64,000 nucleotides of DNA from Flavobacterium suncheonense GH29-5 = DSM 17707 (GTDB lineage Bacteria > Bacteroidota > Bacteroidia > Flavobacteriales > Flavobacteriaceae), in NCBI RefSeq assembly GCF_000430025.1, contig NZ_AUCZ01000003.1, positions 124,001-188,000 of the forward strand. The letters are read 5' to 3'. Both the position numbers and the translations under genes were made by a program. Shown one piece after another: positions 18,818-26,969 of this stretch. Position 1 is the first letter of the stretch. Each line of letters begins with the position of its first letter. The notes under the pieces were generated by a model that saw only the letters and a program-made list of their open reading frames with translations, had not been told where the DNA came from and did no database searches.

Positions 18818-19540
18818 TTAAAAAAGTATTTTCTCTAATTGTTGTGCTTTGGGGAAAAGGATGTTGTTTTCCAGGTGAATGTGCTTGTGCAGATCCTGTT
18901 CGAATTCCTGCAACATGGCAAAAGTTACCTTATATGTATTGCAACCGTCTGCCGGTGGTGTGTAATTATTGGTCAGCTCCACAATTCTTCGGAAACGTTC
19001 GCCTTCTGTGTCGTGTTCGTGTTTCATCATGGCAATCGGATTGTCTACAGTTCCGAAAGGCGGCATTTCGAGGGTTTCGTTGTTTGCGGCTGCTTTTACC
19101 AGCTTTTTGATGAACGGAAACAATATCAGTTCTTCTTTTTTCATGTGCTGTGCCAGTTCGCCTGCACATCCTCTGAATAAATCGTGAATTTCAAAAAGTT
19201 CCGGATGTGCATTTCCGTGTACTTTACATAATTTATCTAAAAACTGAAGCAGCGTTGGCGATTTTTCTTCCACATAACGGTGATGGGTTTTTTCGATATA
19301 ATCAATCAGTAAATCGGTGGGCCAGGATTTGAAATCGATACCGCTGTCTCCTTTTGTATTCAATACTGCGGAAAGCTCGTCCTGAAGGAGGGCAATATCC
19401 ATTCCTTTGGCGTCGCAAACCTCTTCCAGAGTTCTGTGTCCTTTACAGCAAAAATCGATTCCGTATTTGGAAAAAACAGCGGCTGTTCTGAAATCTTCTG
19501 CTACATATTCTCCTATTGTCATTTGTTCAATCGCATTCAT
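18818..19540 (-). CDS. ric: Iron-sulfur cluster repair di-iron protein (Ric/YtfE/ScdA)
   Basis: Repairs Fe-S centres damaged by NO or peroxide. The N-terminal ScdA domain has the signature YGIDFCCKGHRTLEEVC; the hemerythrin domain follows with HHRYVEEKSP, CKVHGNAHPEL, MKKEELILFPF, MKHEHDTEGE and HIHLENNILFP giving the usual His/Glu iron ligands. The start is set at ATG 19540, since the upstream in-frame codon is a TTG. First gene of a 6.3-kb minus operon reaching to 13240. Ric genes are classical NsrR targets, which fits the operator found upstream. Confidence 0.95.
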   Translation of the reverse strand: MNAIEQMTIGEYVAEDFRTAAVFSKYGIDFCCKGHRTLEEVCDAKGMDIALLQDELSAVLNTKGDSGIDFKSWPTDLLIDYIEKTHHRYVEEKSPTLLQFLDKLCKVHGNAHPELFEIHDLFRGCAGELAQHMKKEELILFPFIKKLVKAAANNETLEMPPFGTVDNPIAMMKHEHDTEGERFRRIVELTNNYTPPADGCNTYKVTFAMLQEFEQDLHKHIHLENNILFPKAQQLEKILF

Positions 19541-19568
19541 AATCAATCGTTTTAAATTTATTTACATA

Positions 19569-19612
19569 CAAATTTACAGATTATTTTTTAATAAAGGATA
19601 AATATATCTTTT
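19569..19612 (-). promoter_or_regulatory. ric promoter with candidate NsrR operator
   Basis: On the minus strand an exact -7 box TAAATTTG occupies 19576 to 19569. Upstream of it lies the inverted repeat AAAGGAT-N6-ATCTTTT (19593-19612), the 7-6-7 motif with T in place of C in the core. No FNR-type palindrome is present at the usual distance, so this promoter seems to obey only the second regulator. Confidence 0.65.
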
Positions 19613-19715
19613 ATTATTTTTCAACAGGATGGGCTGATAAAAAAAATGCATTCGATGCCATCCGAAGCCAAAAATTTTATATTTAATAATAAAGCGCAAA
19701 AAAATAGCTGAAAAA

Positions 19716-19758
19716 TGATTTTTATCATGTTCTCAAACTAAATCTACAACGACATTTG
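19716..19758 (+). promoter_or_regulatory. norC promoter with FNR-type site
   Basis: TGATTTTTATCA (19716-19727) is a perfect palindrome of the FNR type and part of a 14-bp palindrome at 19715-19728. The -7-like GACATTTG (19751-19758, first base off consensus) starts 35 bp after the start of the site. Confidence 0.7.
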
Positions 19759-19764
19759 CAAAAT

Positions 19765-19784
19765 AAAGGACAAAATAGTCTTTT
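19765..19784. promoter_or_regulatory. Candidate NsrR operator at norC
   Basis: AAAGGAC-N6-GTCTTTT, one mismatch from a perfect inverted repeat, just downstream of the -7 box and covering the expected transcription start. Confidence 0.6.
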
Positions 19785-19822
19785 ATCTCAATTAATTTTT
19801 TAACTAACAAATACTAATCATT

Positions 19823-20257
19823 ATGCTTTCAAAATCACAGGCCAGAGCATTCTTTTTAGGCGGAACGGTAGTCACCTTCCTGATATTTATCGGATTGACC
19901 ATCTATTCGTTCATGCCTGCTAATGATCAGTCGAATTATTCCAAGATTGACAAAAAGGTTATTAGAGGAAAAGAAATTTGGGAATCAAACAACTGTATGG
20001 GCTGCCATACACTCTTAGGAGAAGGCGGTTACTATGCGCCGGAACTCACAAAAGTAATAGAACGACGCGGAGAAGGTTACGTAAAAGCCGTGCTCATGTC
20101 CCCTATTCCCTGGGCTCCAAAAGGAAGAAAAATGGTAAAATACAACATGAGTGAGGCCGATGCCGAAGCGGTTATTGCCTTTTTAAAATGGAACGGCGAA
20201 ATCGACCTGAACGGCTTTGACCGAGTGGTATCACCTTTAGCTAAGGATAACAATTAA
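19823..20257 (+). CDS. norC: Nitric oxide reductase subunit C
   Basis: Membrane-anchored cytochrome c of cNOR. One N-terminal TM helix (AFFLGGTVVTFLIFIGLTIYSF), then WESNNCMGCHTLLGEGGYYAPEL with the CMGCH heme site and a Met ligand in KMVKYNM. 144 residues, normal length. Passes electrons to NorB, encoded 12 bases downstream. Confidence 0.96.
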   Translation: MLSKSQARAFFLGGTVVTFLIFIGLTIYSFMPANDQSNYSKIDKKVIRGKEIWESNNCMGCHTLLGEGGYYAPELTKVIERRGEGYVKAVLMSPIPWAPKGRKMVKYNMSEADAEAVIAFLKWNGEIDLNGFDRVVSPLAKDNN

Positions 20258-20269
20258 ATCTTACACATT

Positions 20270-21679
20270 ATGAAATATAAATCACAAAAAGTAGCCTATT
20301 GGTTTTTTGGATTGTGCATGTTGCTTTTATCGCTGCAAATCATCTATGGTTTTATCATGGGCTTTGCCAGAATCGGTTTTGACGGACTACACGATTTTAT
20401 TCCGTTCAACACTGCCCGGGCGGTGCACACCAATTTATTGGTTGTTTGGCTTTTAACCGGTTTCATGGGAGCCGCTTATTATATTATTCCCGAGGAAGCA
20501 CAACGCGAATTGGTAAGTGTTAAATTAGCCTACCTGCAGTTAGTTTCGCTGGCTGTTGTGGGCGTTGTTGCGATTGTCGGTTATCATTTTAATTATTGGG
20601 AAGGCCGCAAATTCCTTGAAATTCCGAGAGAACTCGACTATTTAGTTGTCGTGAATGTACTGCTATTCCTCGGATTGATTCTGGCCACCTTATTCAAAGG
20701 AAAACAAAAAACCACCACCGCTTTGGTCTTAACGATGGGACTCTTGTTTGCCGCCTTGCTGTATTTACCGGGGATGATCTGGTTTGACAGTCAGGTTATG
20801 GACTCATTCTTCCGCTGGTGGGTAGTTCACTTGTGGGTTGAAGGGGTTTGGGAATTGATCATGGGCGGTATTTTATCGTTCCTGTTAATCAAGCTAACCG
20901 GTGTAGACCGTGAGGTAATCGAAAAATGGCTGTATGTGATTGTTGGTTTGACATTCCTTTCCGGATTGTTGGGAACCGGGCACCACTACTACTTCATCGG
21001 CGTAAACAAAATCTGGCTGGTGGTTGGCGGTATATTCTCCGCACTTGAACCGTTAGCATTCCTTGCGATGGCATTATTTGCGGTGAATATGTACCGAAAA
21101 GGCGAAAAAAACCATCCGAATAAAATTGCCTTGTTCTGGACTATCGGAGCTTCCATCGTTTCGTTTATCGGAGCCGGAGTGTTAGGTTTCGCCCACACTT
21201 TGCCGCAAACCAATTTATACACACACGGAACTTTAGTCACAGCGATGCACGGTCACTTGGCTTTCTGGGGTGCTTATGCGATGATTGTTTTAGCCATTAT
21301 CAGCTATGCGTTACCGAATTTAACCGGGCGCAAACGCTATGAAAGTGCACCGGGAAAAATGGCTTTCTGGCTGTCCAATATCGGAATGCTGGGAATGACG
21401 GTAGCCTTTGGTGTAGCGGGTGTGGCTCAGGTATATCTGGAACGGAAAATGAAAATGGATTTCATGGATGTTCAGAACGAAATCAGCATTCACTTTGTGG
21501 TGCTTGTTCTTTGTGCGACCATGTTTGCCGTAGGTATTTCATTGTTCATCTATGACTTCATCAAATACGGAAAACCTACCGATGAAGCTTTGGAAGAAAA
21601 CCACGATTATGTACTGACCGGTAAAAAAATAAACAACATCCCTAACGCGAATGTTGTTTACACAGAAGAAACAAACTAA
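20270..21679 (+). CDS. norB: Nitric oxide reductase subunit B
   Basis: Reduces NO to N2O. Twelve TM helices, 469 residues. All cNOR active-site residues can be found: heme b His53 (RAVHTN), FeB ligand His187 with Glu191 (VVHLWVEGVWE), His238 and His239 (GTGHHYY), and His327/His329 (MHGHLAFWG). This complete set contrasts with the NorB-like protein at 43766-45121. Second gene of the nor operon. Confidence 0.97.
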   Translation: MKYKSQKVAYWFFGLCMLLLSLQIIYGFIMGFARIGFDGLHDFIPFNTARAVHTNLLVVWLLTGFMGAAYYIIPEEAQRELVSVKLAYLQLVSLAVVGVVAIVGYHFNYWEGRKFLEIPRELDYLVVVNVLLFLGLILATLFKGKQKTTTALVLTMGLLFAALLYLPGMIWFDSQVMDSFFRWWVVHLWVEGVWELIMGGILSFLLIKLTGVDREVIEKWLYVIVGLTFLSGLLGTGHHYYFIGVNKIWLVVGGIFSALEPLAFLAMALFAVNMYRKGEKNHPNKIALFWTIGASIVSFIGAGVLGFAHTLPQTNLYTHGTLVTAMHGHLAFWGAYAMIVLAIISYALPNLTGRKRYESAPGKMAFWLSNIGMLGMTVAFGVAGVAQVYLERKMKMDFMDVQNEISIHFVVLVLCATMFAVGISLFIYDFIKYGKPTDEALEENHDYVLTGKKINNIPNANVVYTEETN

Positions 21680-21706
21680 TCCTTACTATACGTTTTTATT
21701 CTTGTT

Positions 21707-21776
21707 AACGAAACTCGTTCTGTTGGTTACAGCAAATGTCACTGCCTGTAGGCATACGAATGGGTTTCGTTTTTTT
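21707..21776 (+). terminator. Possible attenuating structure between norB and norQ
   Basis: AACGAAAC (21707-21714) can pair with GTTTCGTT (21764-21771), followed by a T run; a small hairpin TGCC-TGTA-GGCA (21743-21754) lies in the loop. It could lower expression of norQD relative to norCB. Confidence 0.4.
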
Positions 21777-21789
21777 AAAACAAAAAATC

Positions 21790-22575
21790 ATGGTACAGAC
21801 GCAAACCATACCCTATTATCACGCCACCGGAAGAGAAGAAGAGGTCTTTACGCATGCGTTCAGGAACAAAATTCCCTTCTTGCTGAAAGGGCCGACAGGA
21901 ACCGGAAAATCGCGCTTTATCGAATATATGGCGCACCAATTGGACCAACGGATCATCACTATCAGTTGTCACGAAGAAACCTCAGCTACCGATTTAATCG
22001 GACGCTTCATCATCAAAGGTGCTGAAACCGTTTGGCTGGACGGACCGTTAACCACAGCCGTAAAAGAAGGCGCTATCATTTATCTGGATGAAGTAGCCGA
22101 AGCCCGTCCGGATGTCATCGTAGCCATCCACTCGCTTACCGATCACCGACGCGAATTGTTCATCGATAAATTAGGCGAAACCGTTAAAGCACACGACAAT
22201 TTCATGCTGGTTGCTTCTTTCAATCCGGGCTACCAACGCGGATTCAAAGAACTTAAACCTTCTACCCGTCAGCGTTTTATTGCTGTTTCTTTCGAATATC
22301 CCGAACCGCGCGTGGAAACTGAAATTCTGGTAAACGAAACCCAGGTGAATGCCGAAATCGCCAAAAAACTGGTGAACATCGGAAACAAAATCCGAAACCT
22401 GACGGAATTGGGCTTAACCGAAACCGTTTCCACCCGATTGTTAGTGGATGCCGCCAAATTAATTCACAGCGGATTACCGAAACGATTGTCTGTACACACA
22501 GCCGTTGTGGAACCGTTAACCGACGACTTACAAACCTTAGAAGCTCTGAAAGACATATGTGATTTGATGATTTAA
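21790..22575 (+). CDS. norQ: NorQ/NirQ-family MoxR AAA+ ATPase
   Basis: ATPase thought to insert the non-heme iron into NorB together with NorD. The start is set at the ATG at 21790 because homologues begin close to the YYHATGREEEVF segment; the longer ORF from 21736 covers the structured intergenic region. Walker A is GPTGTGKS, Walker B IIYLDEVAEARPD, and SFNPGYQRGFKELKPSTRQRF is the MoxR/CbbQ block with its Arg finger. 261 residues from this start. Confidence 0.93.
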   Translation: MVQTQTIPYYHATGREEEVFTHAFRNKIPFLLKGPTGTGKSRFIEYMAHQLDQRIITISCHEETSATDLIGRFIIKGAETVWLDGPLTTAVKEGAIIYLDEVAEARPDVIVAIHSLTDHRRELFIDKLGETVKAHDNFMLVASFNPGYQRGFKELKPSTRQRFIAVSFEYPEPRVETEILVNETQVNAEIAKKLVNIGNKIRNLTELGLTETVSTRLLVDAAKLIHSGLPKRLSVHTAVVEPLTDDLQTLEALKDICDLMI

Positions 22576-22615
22576 ATGTCTGATTACGGAATACTGAACA
22601 CTGAATACTGAACAG

Positions 22616-24385
22616 ATGGGATTAGAATTAGACGAATTCCTCTACGGAAAAATCGTAAAATACTTCAAAAACAACAAAAAAACCGATGCCGAAACACTCC
22701 GCAGAACCGTTTTTTTAGAGGATATCAAACCCCGGCTAACCCTTTTGGCCAGCGCTTTAACTGGAGAAGCCATTGAAATTTTCCCGGCAGAACGAGAAGG
22801 TGGTTATAAGAACAACAGTTTTTTCCTTCCTGTCTCCTTTTCGGCTTTACGGACTTTTGAAGCGAATCTTTCTTTTTACCTTTTCAGAACCCTTTACCTC
22901 AGCGAACAGAAAGCGCTCGCTTTTAACTGGACCAATGAAGATCCGTCTTTGGAAGCTTCACAACACAAAGCTTTGGAAACCGCTCCTTTGGTTTTGGAGA
23001 AAATTTTCAGCAATTATCCGGTGGTAAAAAAAATTCATGAAACGATTTCCACCGGTCTTCAGCAAAAAGCCACCGAAAAAAAACCGGCCGACTTCACCTG
23101 GCTGTACGGGAAATGGATGAAAAACGATCCGGAAGTTAACGCCGACAATCTGCTGCACAATTTTTCCGATAAGGTAAAAAGCCTCGTCGAAAAACAACCG
23201 AAAACGGTGATCAAAGCCACCGCCGTGGAAGAAGTCATCACACTGGAAGTCGACAAAAAACAACAGGAAGATTACGTGATGACGCACAATTTCGAAAAAG
23301 TGGAAACGGCCGATGAATTCAGCGGTAACTGGCGTGATTTTGACGGTTCCGATGAACTGGAAGACCATCAGGATGCGCTGGAAGAACTGAGTATGAAATT
23401 TACCGTTCGGGTGGATGACACCGCACATTCGGTGTATCAGGCGGAATTTATCGAAAACACGACTATTTCCGAAAGTGCCGAAACCGACGAAAAAGGCTTT
23501 CATTTAAAATACGACGAATGGGATTACAGCAAACAGGCTTACAAAGAGAATTTCTGCAAGGTTTATCCGAAAACACAACTAAAAACGGATGCCGATTACT
23601 ATAAAAACACGATTGCCAAAAACGCTTCAACCTTAATGGGCCTGCGAAAAATGCTGACCAACGTAAATAACAAAATGCAACAGCAACGCCGGCAAACCCA
23701 AGGAGAAGAATTTGACATCGACGCGATTACCGATTTGTTTGTAGACGTACATTCCAAACGCACGCCTTCGGAAAACATTTACATCTCCAACCGAAAAAAA
23801 GAAAAAGATTTATCCATTTTACTGCTTTTAGACATCAGTTTGTCGAGCGACAGTTATGCGGCCGGAAACCGCGTTTTGGATGTGGAAAAAGAAGTTTCGA
23901 TTCTCTTCGGGGAAATCATGAATGAATTTAACATCGATTTTTCCATCGACAGTTTCTATTCCAAAACCCGAAACTATGCGTCCTATCTCACACTGAAAGA
24001 TTTTGACGAGAACTGGAATACGGCCAAACACAAAATCGGAGCGGTTTCGCCCAACGGCTATACGCGAATTGGCGCGGCTTTACGTCATGCCGGCGCCCGA
24101 ATGGACACGCGCAAAACCAAAAACAAATGGATCATCCTGATTTCGGACGGAAAACCCAACGACTTCGACAAATACGAAGGCAAACACGGCATCAACGATG
24201 TAAAACAGGCATTGCGGGAACTCAACGAGCGAAACATCAATTCGTATGCGTTGGCCATTGAAGCGCAGGCAAAATATTACCTGCCGCAGATGTTCGGCCA
24301 AAATCATTATCAGATTCTCACCACACCGGTGGAACTTTTACAATCCCTGGTGAAATTATACGAAAAAATCAAACATCAAAAATAA
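22616..24385 (+). CDS. norD: NorD-like von Willebrand A domain protein
   Basis: 589 residues. The C-terminal third is a VWA domain with the MIDAS motif LLLLDISLSSDS, a Thr in NGYTRIGAALRHAG and ISDGKPNDFD. NorD partners NorQ in activation of nitric oxide reductase. The N-terminal 350 residues are charged and helical as in other NorD proteins. Located 40 bases after norQ; the short gap contains two copies of AATACTGAAC. Confidence 0.92.
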   Translation: MGLELDEFLYGKIVKYFKNNKKTDAETLRRTVFLEDIKPRLTLLASALTGEAIEIFPAEREGGYKNNSFFLPVSFSALRTFEANLSFYLFRTLYLSEQKALAFNWTNEDPSLEASQHKALETAPLVLEKIFSNYPVVKKIHETISTGLQQKATEKKPADFTWLYGKWMKNDPEVNADNLLHNFSDKVKSLVEKQPKTVIKATAVEEVITLEVDKKQQEDYVMTHNFEKVETADEFSGNWRDFDGSDELEDHQDALEELSMKFTVRVDDTAHSVYQAEFIENTTISESAETDEKGFHLKYDEWDYSKQAYKENFCKVYPKTQLKTDADYYKNTIAKNASTLMGLRKMLTNVNNKMQQQRRQTQGEEFDIDAITDLFVDVHSKRTPSENIYISNRKKEKDLSILLLLDISLSSDSYAAGNRVLDVEKEVSILFGEIMNEFNIDFSIDSFYSKTRNYASYLTLKDFDENWNTAKHKIGAVSPNGYTRIGAALRHAGARMDTRKTKNKWIILISDGKPNDFDKYEGKHGINDVKQALRELNERNINSYALAIEAQAKYYLPQMFGQNHYQILTTPVELLQSLVKLYEKIKHQK

Positions 24386-24390
24386 TACTC

Positions 24391-25356
24391 ATGAACGATA
24401 CCCAAAACAATACTGCCATTCCCGAAGGGCATCCGGTGCACACTTATTTTCAGGAAACCGACCTCATTCACAAATTACTGGAAGAATTAGCCGTTACCAA
24501 TCCGATGACGGAAAACCAGAAATTCTACAATATTTTTAACCAGCTGAACACGATTGAAAAACGCTTTCAGCGCAAAGAAAATCAGTTATTCCCCTATCTT
24601 GAAAAACGCGGATGGAACGGTCCGTCGCAAGGGATGTGGTCGTTTCACGACAATTTGAGAGACCAGTTCCGGCTAATGCGCAAAGACCTCGAAGCAAGAG
24701 ATTTCGGAACCGTCAAAATCAACACGCCGTATTTAATCAACGGAATTTACCGACTGATGCAGGTGGAAGAAACCGTTTTGTTTCCAAATGCCCTAGAGCT
24801 TTTAACCAATGCCGACTGGATTGAAATGCGCGCCGGCGAAGAAGAAATCGGCTGGATGCTGCCCAAAGCGCCGATGCCTTATCCCAAAGAAGTGTACGTG
24901 CACCCGAGTCAGGATTTCACCCAACGCGAAATGACTTTCTCTTTAGAAAACACTACGCATTACGACGAAGGCTACATGACCGTGGAACAGGTGAATTTAC
25001 TGTTAAAAACCATGCCTTTAGACATCACTTACGTGGATGAAAACGACAAAGTAATCTTCTACAACCGCGGCGAAGAGCGCGTTTTTCCGAGAAGTGCCGG
25101 GATTATCGGGCGGGAAGTCCGGTTTTGTCATCCGCCGAAAAGCGTGGGAACGGTATTGGAAATTCTGGATAAATTCCGAAAAGGGGAACAAAGCGAATCG
25201 TCTTTCTGGATCAACTACAAAGAGCGGTTGATTTACATTCGCTATTTCGCAGTTCGCGACGCCCAGAAAAACTATAAAGGCGTGATTGAAATGTCGCAGG
25301 ATATTACCGACATCAAAACCATTGAAGGCGAAAAACGATTGCTCGACTGGAAATAA
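24391..25356 (+). CDS. Hemerythrin-like plus PAS domain protein
   Basis: 321 residues: an N-terminal hemerythrin-type four-helix domain (FQETDLIHKLLEELA, KENQLFPYLEKRGW, MWSFHDNLRDQF, VEETVLFPNALELL) and a C-terminal PAS domain (LPLDITYVDENDKVIFYNRG, VRFCHPPKSVGTVLEIL). This matches the DUF438-like hemerythrin/PAS proteins. No output domain is attached, so it may sense O2, NO or redox state and act on a partner. It follows norD by 5 bases. Confidence 0.85.
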   Translation: MNDTQNNTAIPEGHPVHTYFQETDLIHKLLEELAVTNPMTENQKFYNIFNQLNTIEKRFQRKENQLFPYLEKRGWNGPSQGMWSFHDNLRDQFRLMRKDLEARDFGTVKINTPYLINGIYRLMQVEETVLFPNALELLTNADWIEMRAGEEEIGWMLPKAPMPYPKEVYVHPSQDFTQREMTFSLENTTHYDEGYMTVEQVNLLLKTMPLDITYVDENDKVIFYNRGEERVFPRSAGIIGREVRFCHPPKSVGTVLEILDKFRKGEQSESSFWINYKERLIYIRYFAVRDAQKNYKGVIEMSQDITDIKTIEGEKRLLDWK

Positions 25357-25367
25357 AAAACTCGGTC

Positions 25368-26066
25368 ATGAAAAGTACTAAAAAACCATCATCTGTAATT
25401 TCATCGCTGTTTACCAAAACGGCTTTAATACTGTTGGCATTATGTTTTTTGGAGTTCAGTGAACGCAAAGCAGCCGATCCCGAAATAAACACACCCGACG
25501 AAGCTTTAAACGAATTGATTTACGGCAACAACCGCTTTCTGGACAATGCCATGATATATACGGACTATCACGAACAGATTCAGAAAACCAAAAACGGACA
25601 GCATCCGCACAGTTTTGTATTAAGCTGTATCGATTCGAGAGTGCCGCCGGAAATCATTTTAGATCAGGGCATCGGTCATTTATTCGTAGCCCGTGTGGCC
25701 GGAAACGTAGAAGACGATAACATTTTGGGCAGTATGGAATATGCCGTGGAAGTAAAACACACCAAACTGATTGTGGTTTTGGGACACAGCCACTGCGGCG
25801 CGGTTCAGGGAGCTATTGACAATGTAGAACTCGAACATTTAACCCAGCTTACCGAGCAAATCAAACCGGCTTTCAGCAAACACATCACCTACCCGATACC
25901 GGAACATGTCGCGGAGGAAACCTCCAGACAAAACGTAAAACTAACGATGAAACACATTTACGAAAACAGCGCCACCATTAAACGTTTAGTTAATGCGGGC
26001 AAAGTAAAAATTGTGGGAGCTTATTACGACATTCAGACCGGTGAAGTAAACTTCTTTAAAAAATAA
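25368..26066 (+). CDS. Beta-class carbonic anhydrase with signal sequence
   Basis: Interconverts CO2 and bicarbonate. Zinc ligands are in LSCIDSRVPPE (Cys, plus the Asp-Arg pair) and GHSHCGAVQGA (His and Cys). The N-terminal hydrophobic segment (LFTKTALILLALCFLEF) suggests export or anchoring, unlike the cytosolic housekeeping enzymes. It sits inside the nor operon between the PAS protein and the norE-like gene. Confidence 0.9.
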   Translation: MKSTKKPSSVISSLFTKTALILLALCFLEFSERKAADPEINTPDEALNELIYGNNRFLDNAMIYTDYHEQIQKTKNGQHPHSFVLSCIDSRVPPEIILDQGIGHLFVARVAGNVEDDNILGSMEYAVEVKHTKLIVVLGHSHCGAVQGAIDNVELEHLTQLTEQIKPAFSKHITYPIPEHVAEETSRQNVKLTMKHIYENSATIKRLVNAGKVKIVGAYYDIQTGEVNFFKK

Positions 26067-26072
26067 ATCAGA

Positions 26073-26654
26073 ATGAATACTGCAAAAATCGATTATAAAA
26101 ACATTTACTATCCTCCGGGAGGCATCCTGATCTGGATTATTATTTTTCTCGAATTAATCACTTTCGGAATGGCTCTGGTGGCTTTTGTGCATGACGGAAC
26201 GAAAGATTACGAAACGTTCCACCGGGCTAAGTTACAGTTAAACACGGCTTTAGGATTAATCAATACAGTATTCCTGCTTTCCAGCGGCTATTTCATGGCC
26301 AAGGCCGTTCATGAATTTGAAGTGAAAAACATTTCGAAAGCCTCTCTGTATCTGAAAATTACCGCGTTGGGCGGATTGCTGTTCATTGTGGTGAAGTTTT
26401 TCGAGTATTCGGCTAAAATTGAACACGGCCTGACCCCGGATGTGAATAGTTTCTATATGTACTACTGGCTACTGACTGCTTTTCACCTGATTCATGTGGC
26501 GGTGGGTATTGTCATCATTCTCTGGACCAATTACGCGATGCGGAAACCAAATTCCGGTACTGAAGCCGAAGAGGTGAAAACCTGCGGCGCCTTCTGGCAC
26601 ATGTGCGACCTGATTTGGCTGTTATTGTTCCCGGTTTTATACCTAATCTTTTAA
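26073..26654 (+). CDS. norE: Heme-copper oxidase subunit III-like protein (NorE-like)
   Basis: 193 residues, five TM helices of the cytochrome c oxidase subunit III fold: WIIIFLELITFGMALVAFV, STGYFM-like SSGYFMAKAVHEFE, FHLIHVAVGIVIILW and the C-terminal FWHMCDLIWLLLFPVLYL. In nor clusters such proteins are called NorE; they aid NOR activity but are not catalytic. 6 bases after the carbonic anhydrase. Confidence 0.88.
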   Translation: MNTAKIDYKNIYYPPGGILIWIIIFLELITFGMALVAFVHDGTKDYETFHRAKLQLNTALGLINTVFLLSSGYFMAKAVHEFEVKNISKASLYLKITALGGLLFIVVKFFEYSAKIEHGLTPDVNSFYMYYWLLTAFHLIHVAVGIVIILWTNYAMRKPNSGTEAEEVKTCGAFWHMCDLIWLLLFPVLYLIF

Positions 26655-26657
26655 AAA

Positions 26658-26903
26658 ATGAAACGCTCAGAAGAATCTACATTTATTGCTTTGCTGGCAT
26701 TGACGCTTATCTCCAGCATGGTAACCCTGAAAAACTCGGAAAGCAACACAACTATTTATGCGCTGCTCCTAATCCTTTGGGCTGTCAAATTTATCTTGGT
26801 GGCTTTTAATTTTATGGAACTGAAAAAGGCCAATCTGTTCTGGAAAGTAACCTTAGGATTTGTTTTAACACTTATTCTTACCATTATTTTGCTGCTTTTA
26901 TGA
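26658..26903 (+). CDS. norF: Small membrane protein, subunit IV-like (NorF-like)
   Basis: 81 residues, three TM helices, with VAFNFMELKKANLFWKV resembling prokaryotic cytochrome c oxidase subunit IV. The small gene after norE is usually norF. Last gene of the nor operon; 3 bases after norE. Confidence 0.75.
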   Translation: MKRSEESTFIALLALTLISSMVTLKNSESNTTIYALLLILWAVKFILVAFNFMELKKANLFWKVTLGFVLTLILTIILLLL

Positions 26904-26920
26904 TTTTTTTTTCGGAAACC

Positions 26921-26964
26921 TGACAAATGTCATTCAAATAAAAGACATTTTAGTCTTATATTTG
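26921..26964 (+). promoter_or_regulatory. Promoter of candidate small RNA with FNR-type site
   Basis: Perfect palindrome TGACAAATGTCA (26921-26932), then an exact -7 box TATATTTG (26957-26964) starting 36 bp after the start of the site. Confidence 0.75.
26940..26959. promoter_or_regulatory. Candidate NsrR operator upstream of small RNA
   Basis: AAAAGAC-N6-GTCTTAT, overlapping the -7 box; same 7-6-7 design as at nirK, norC and ric. Confidence 0.6.
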
Positions 26965-26969
26965 AATCG

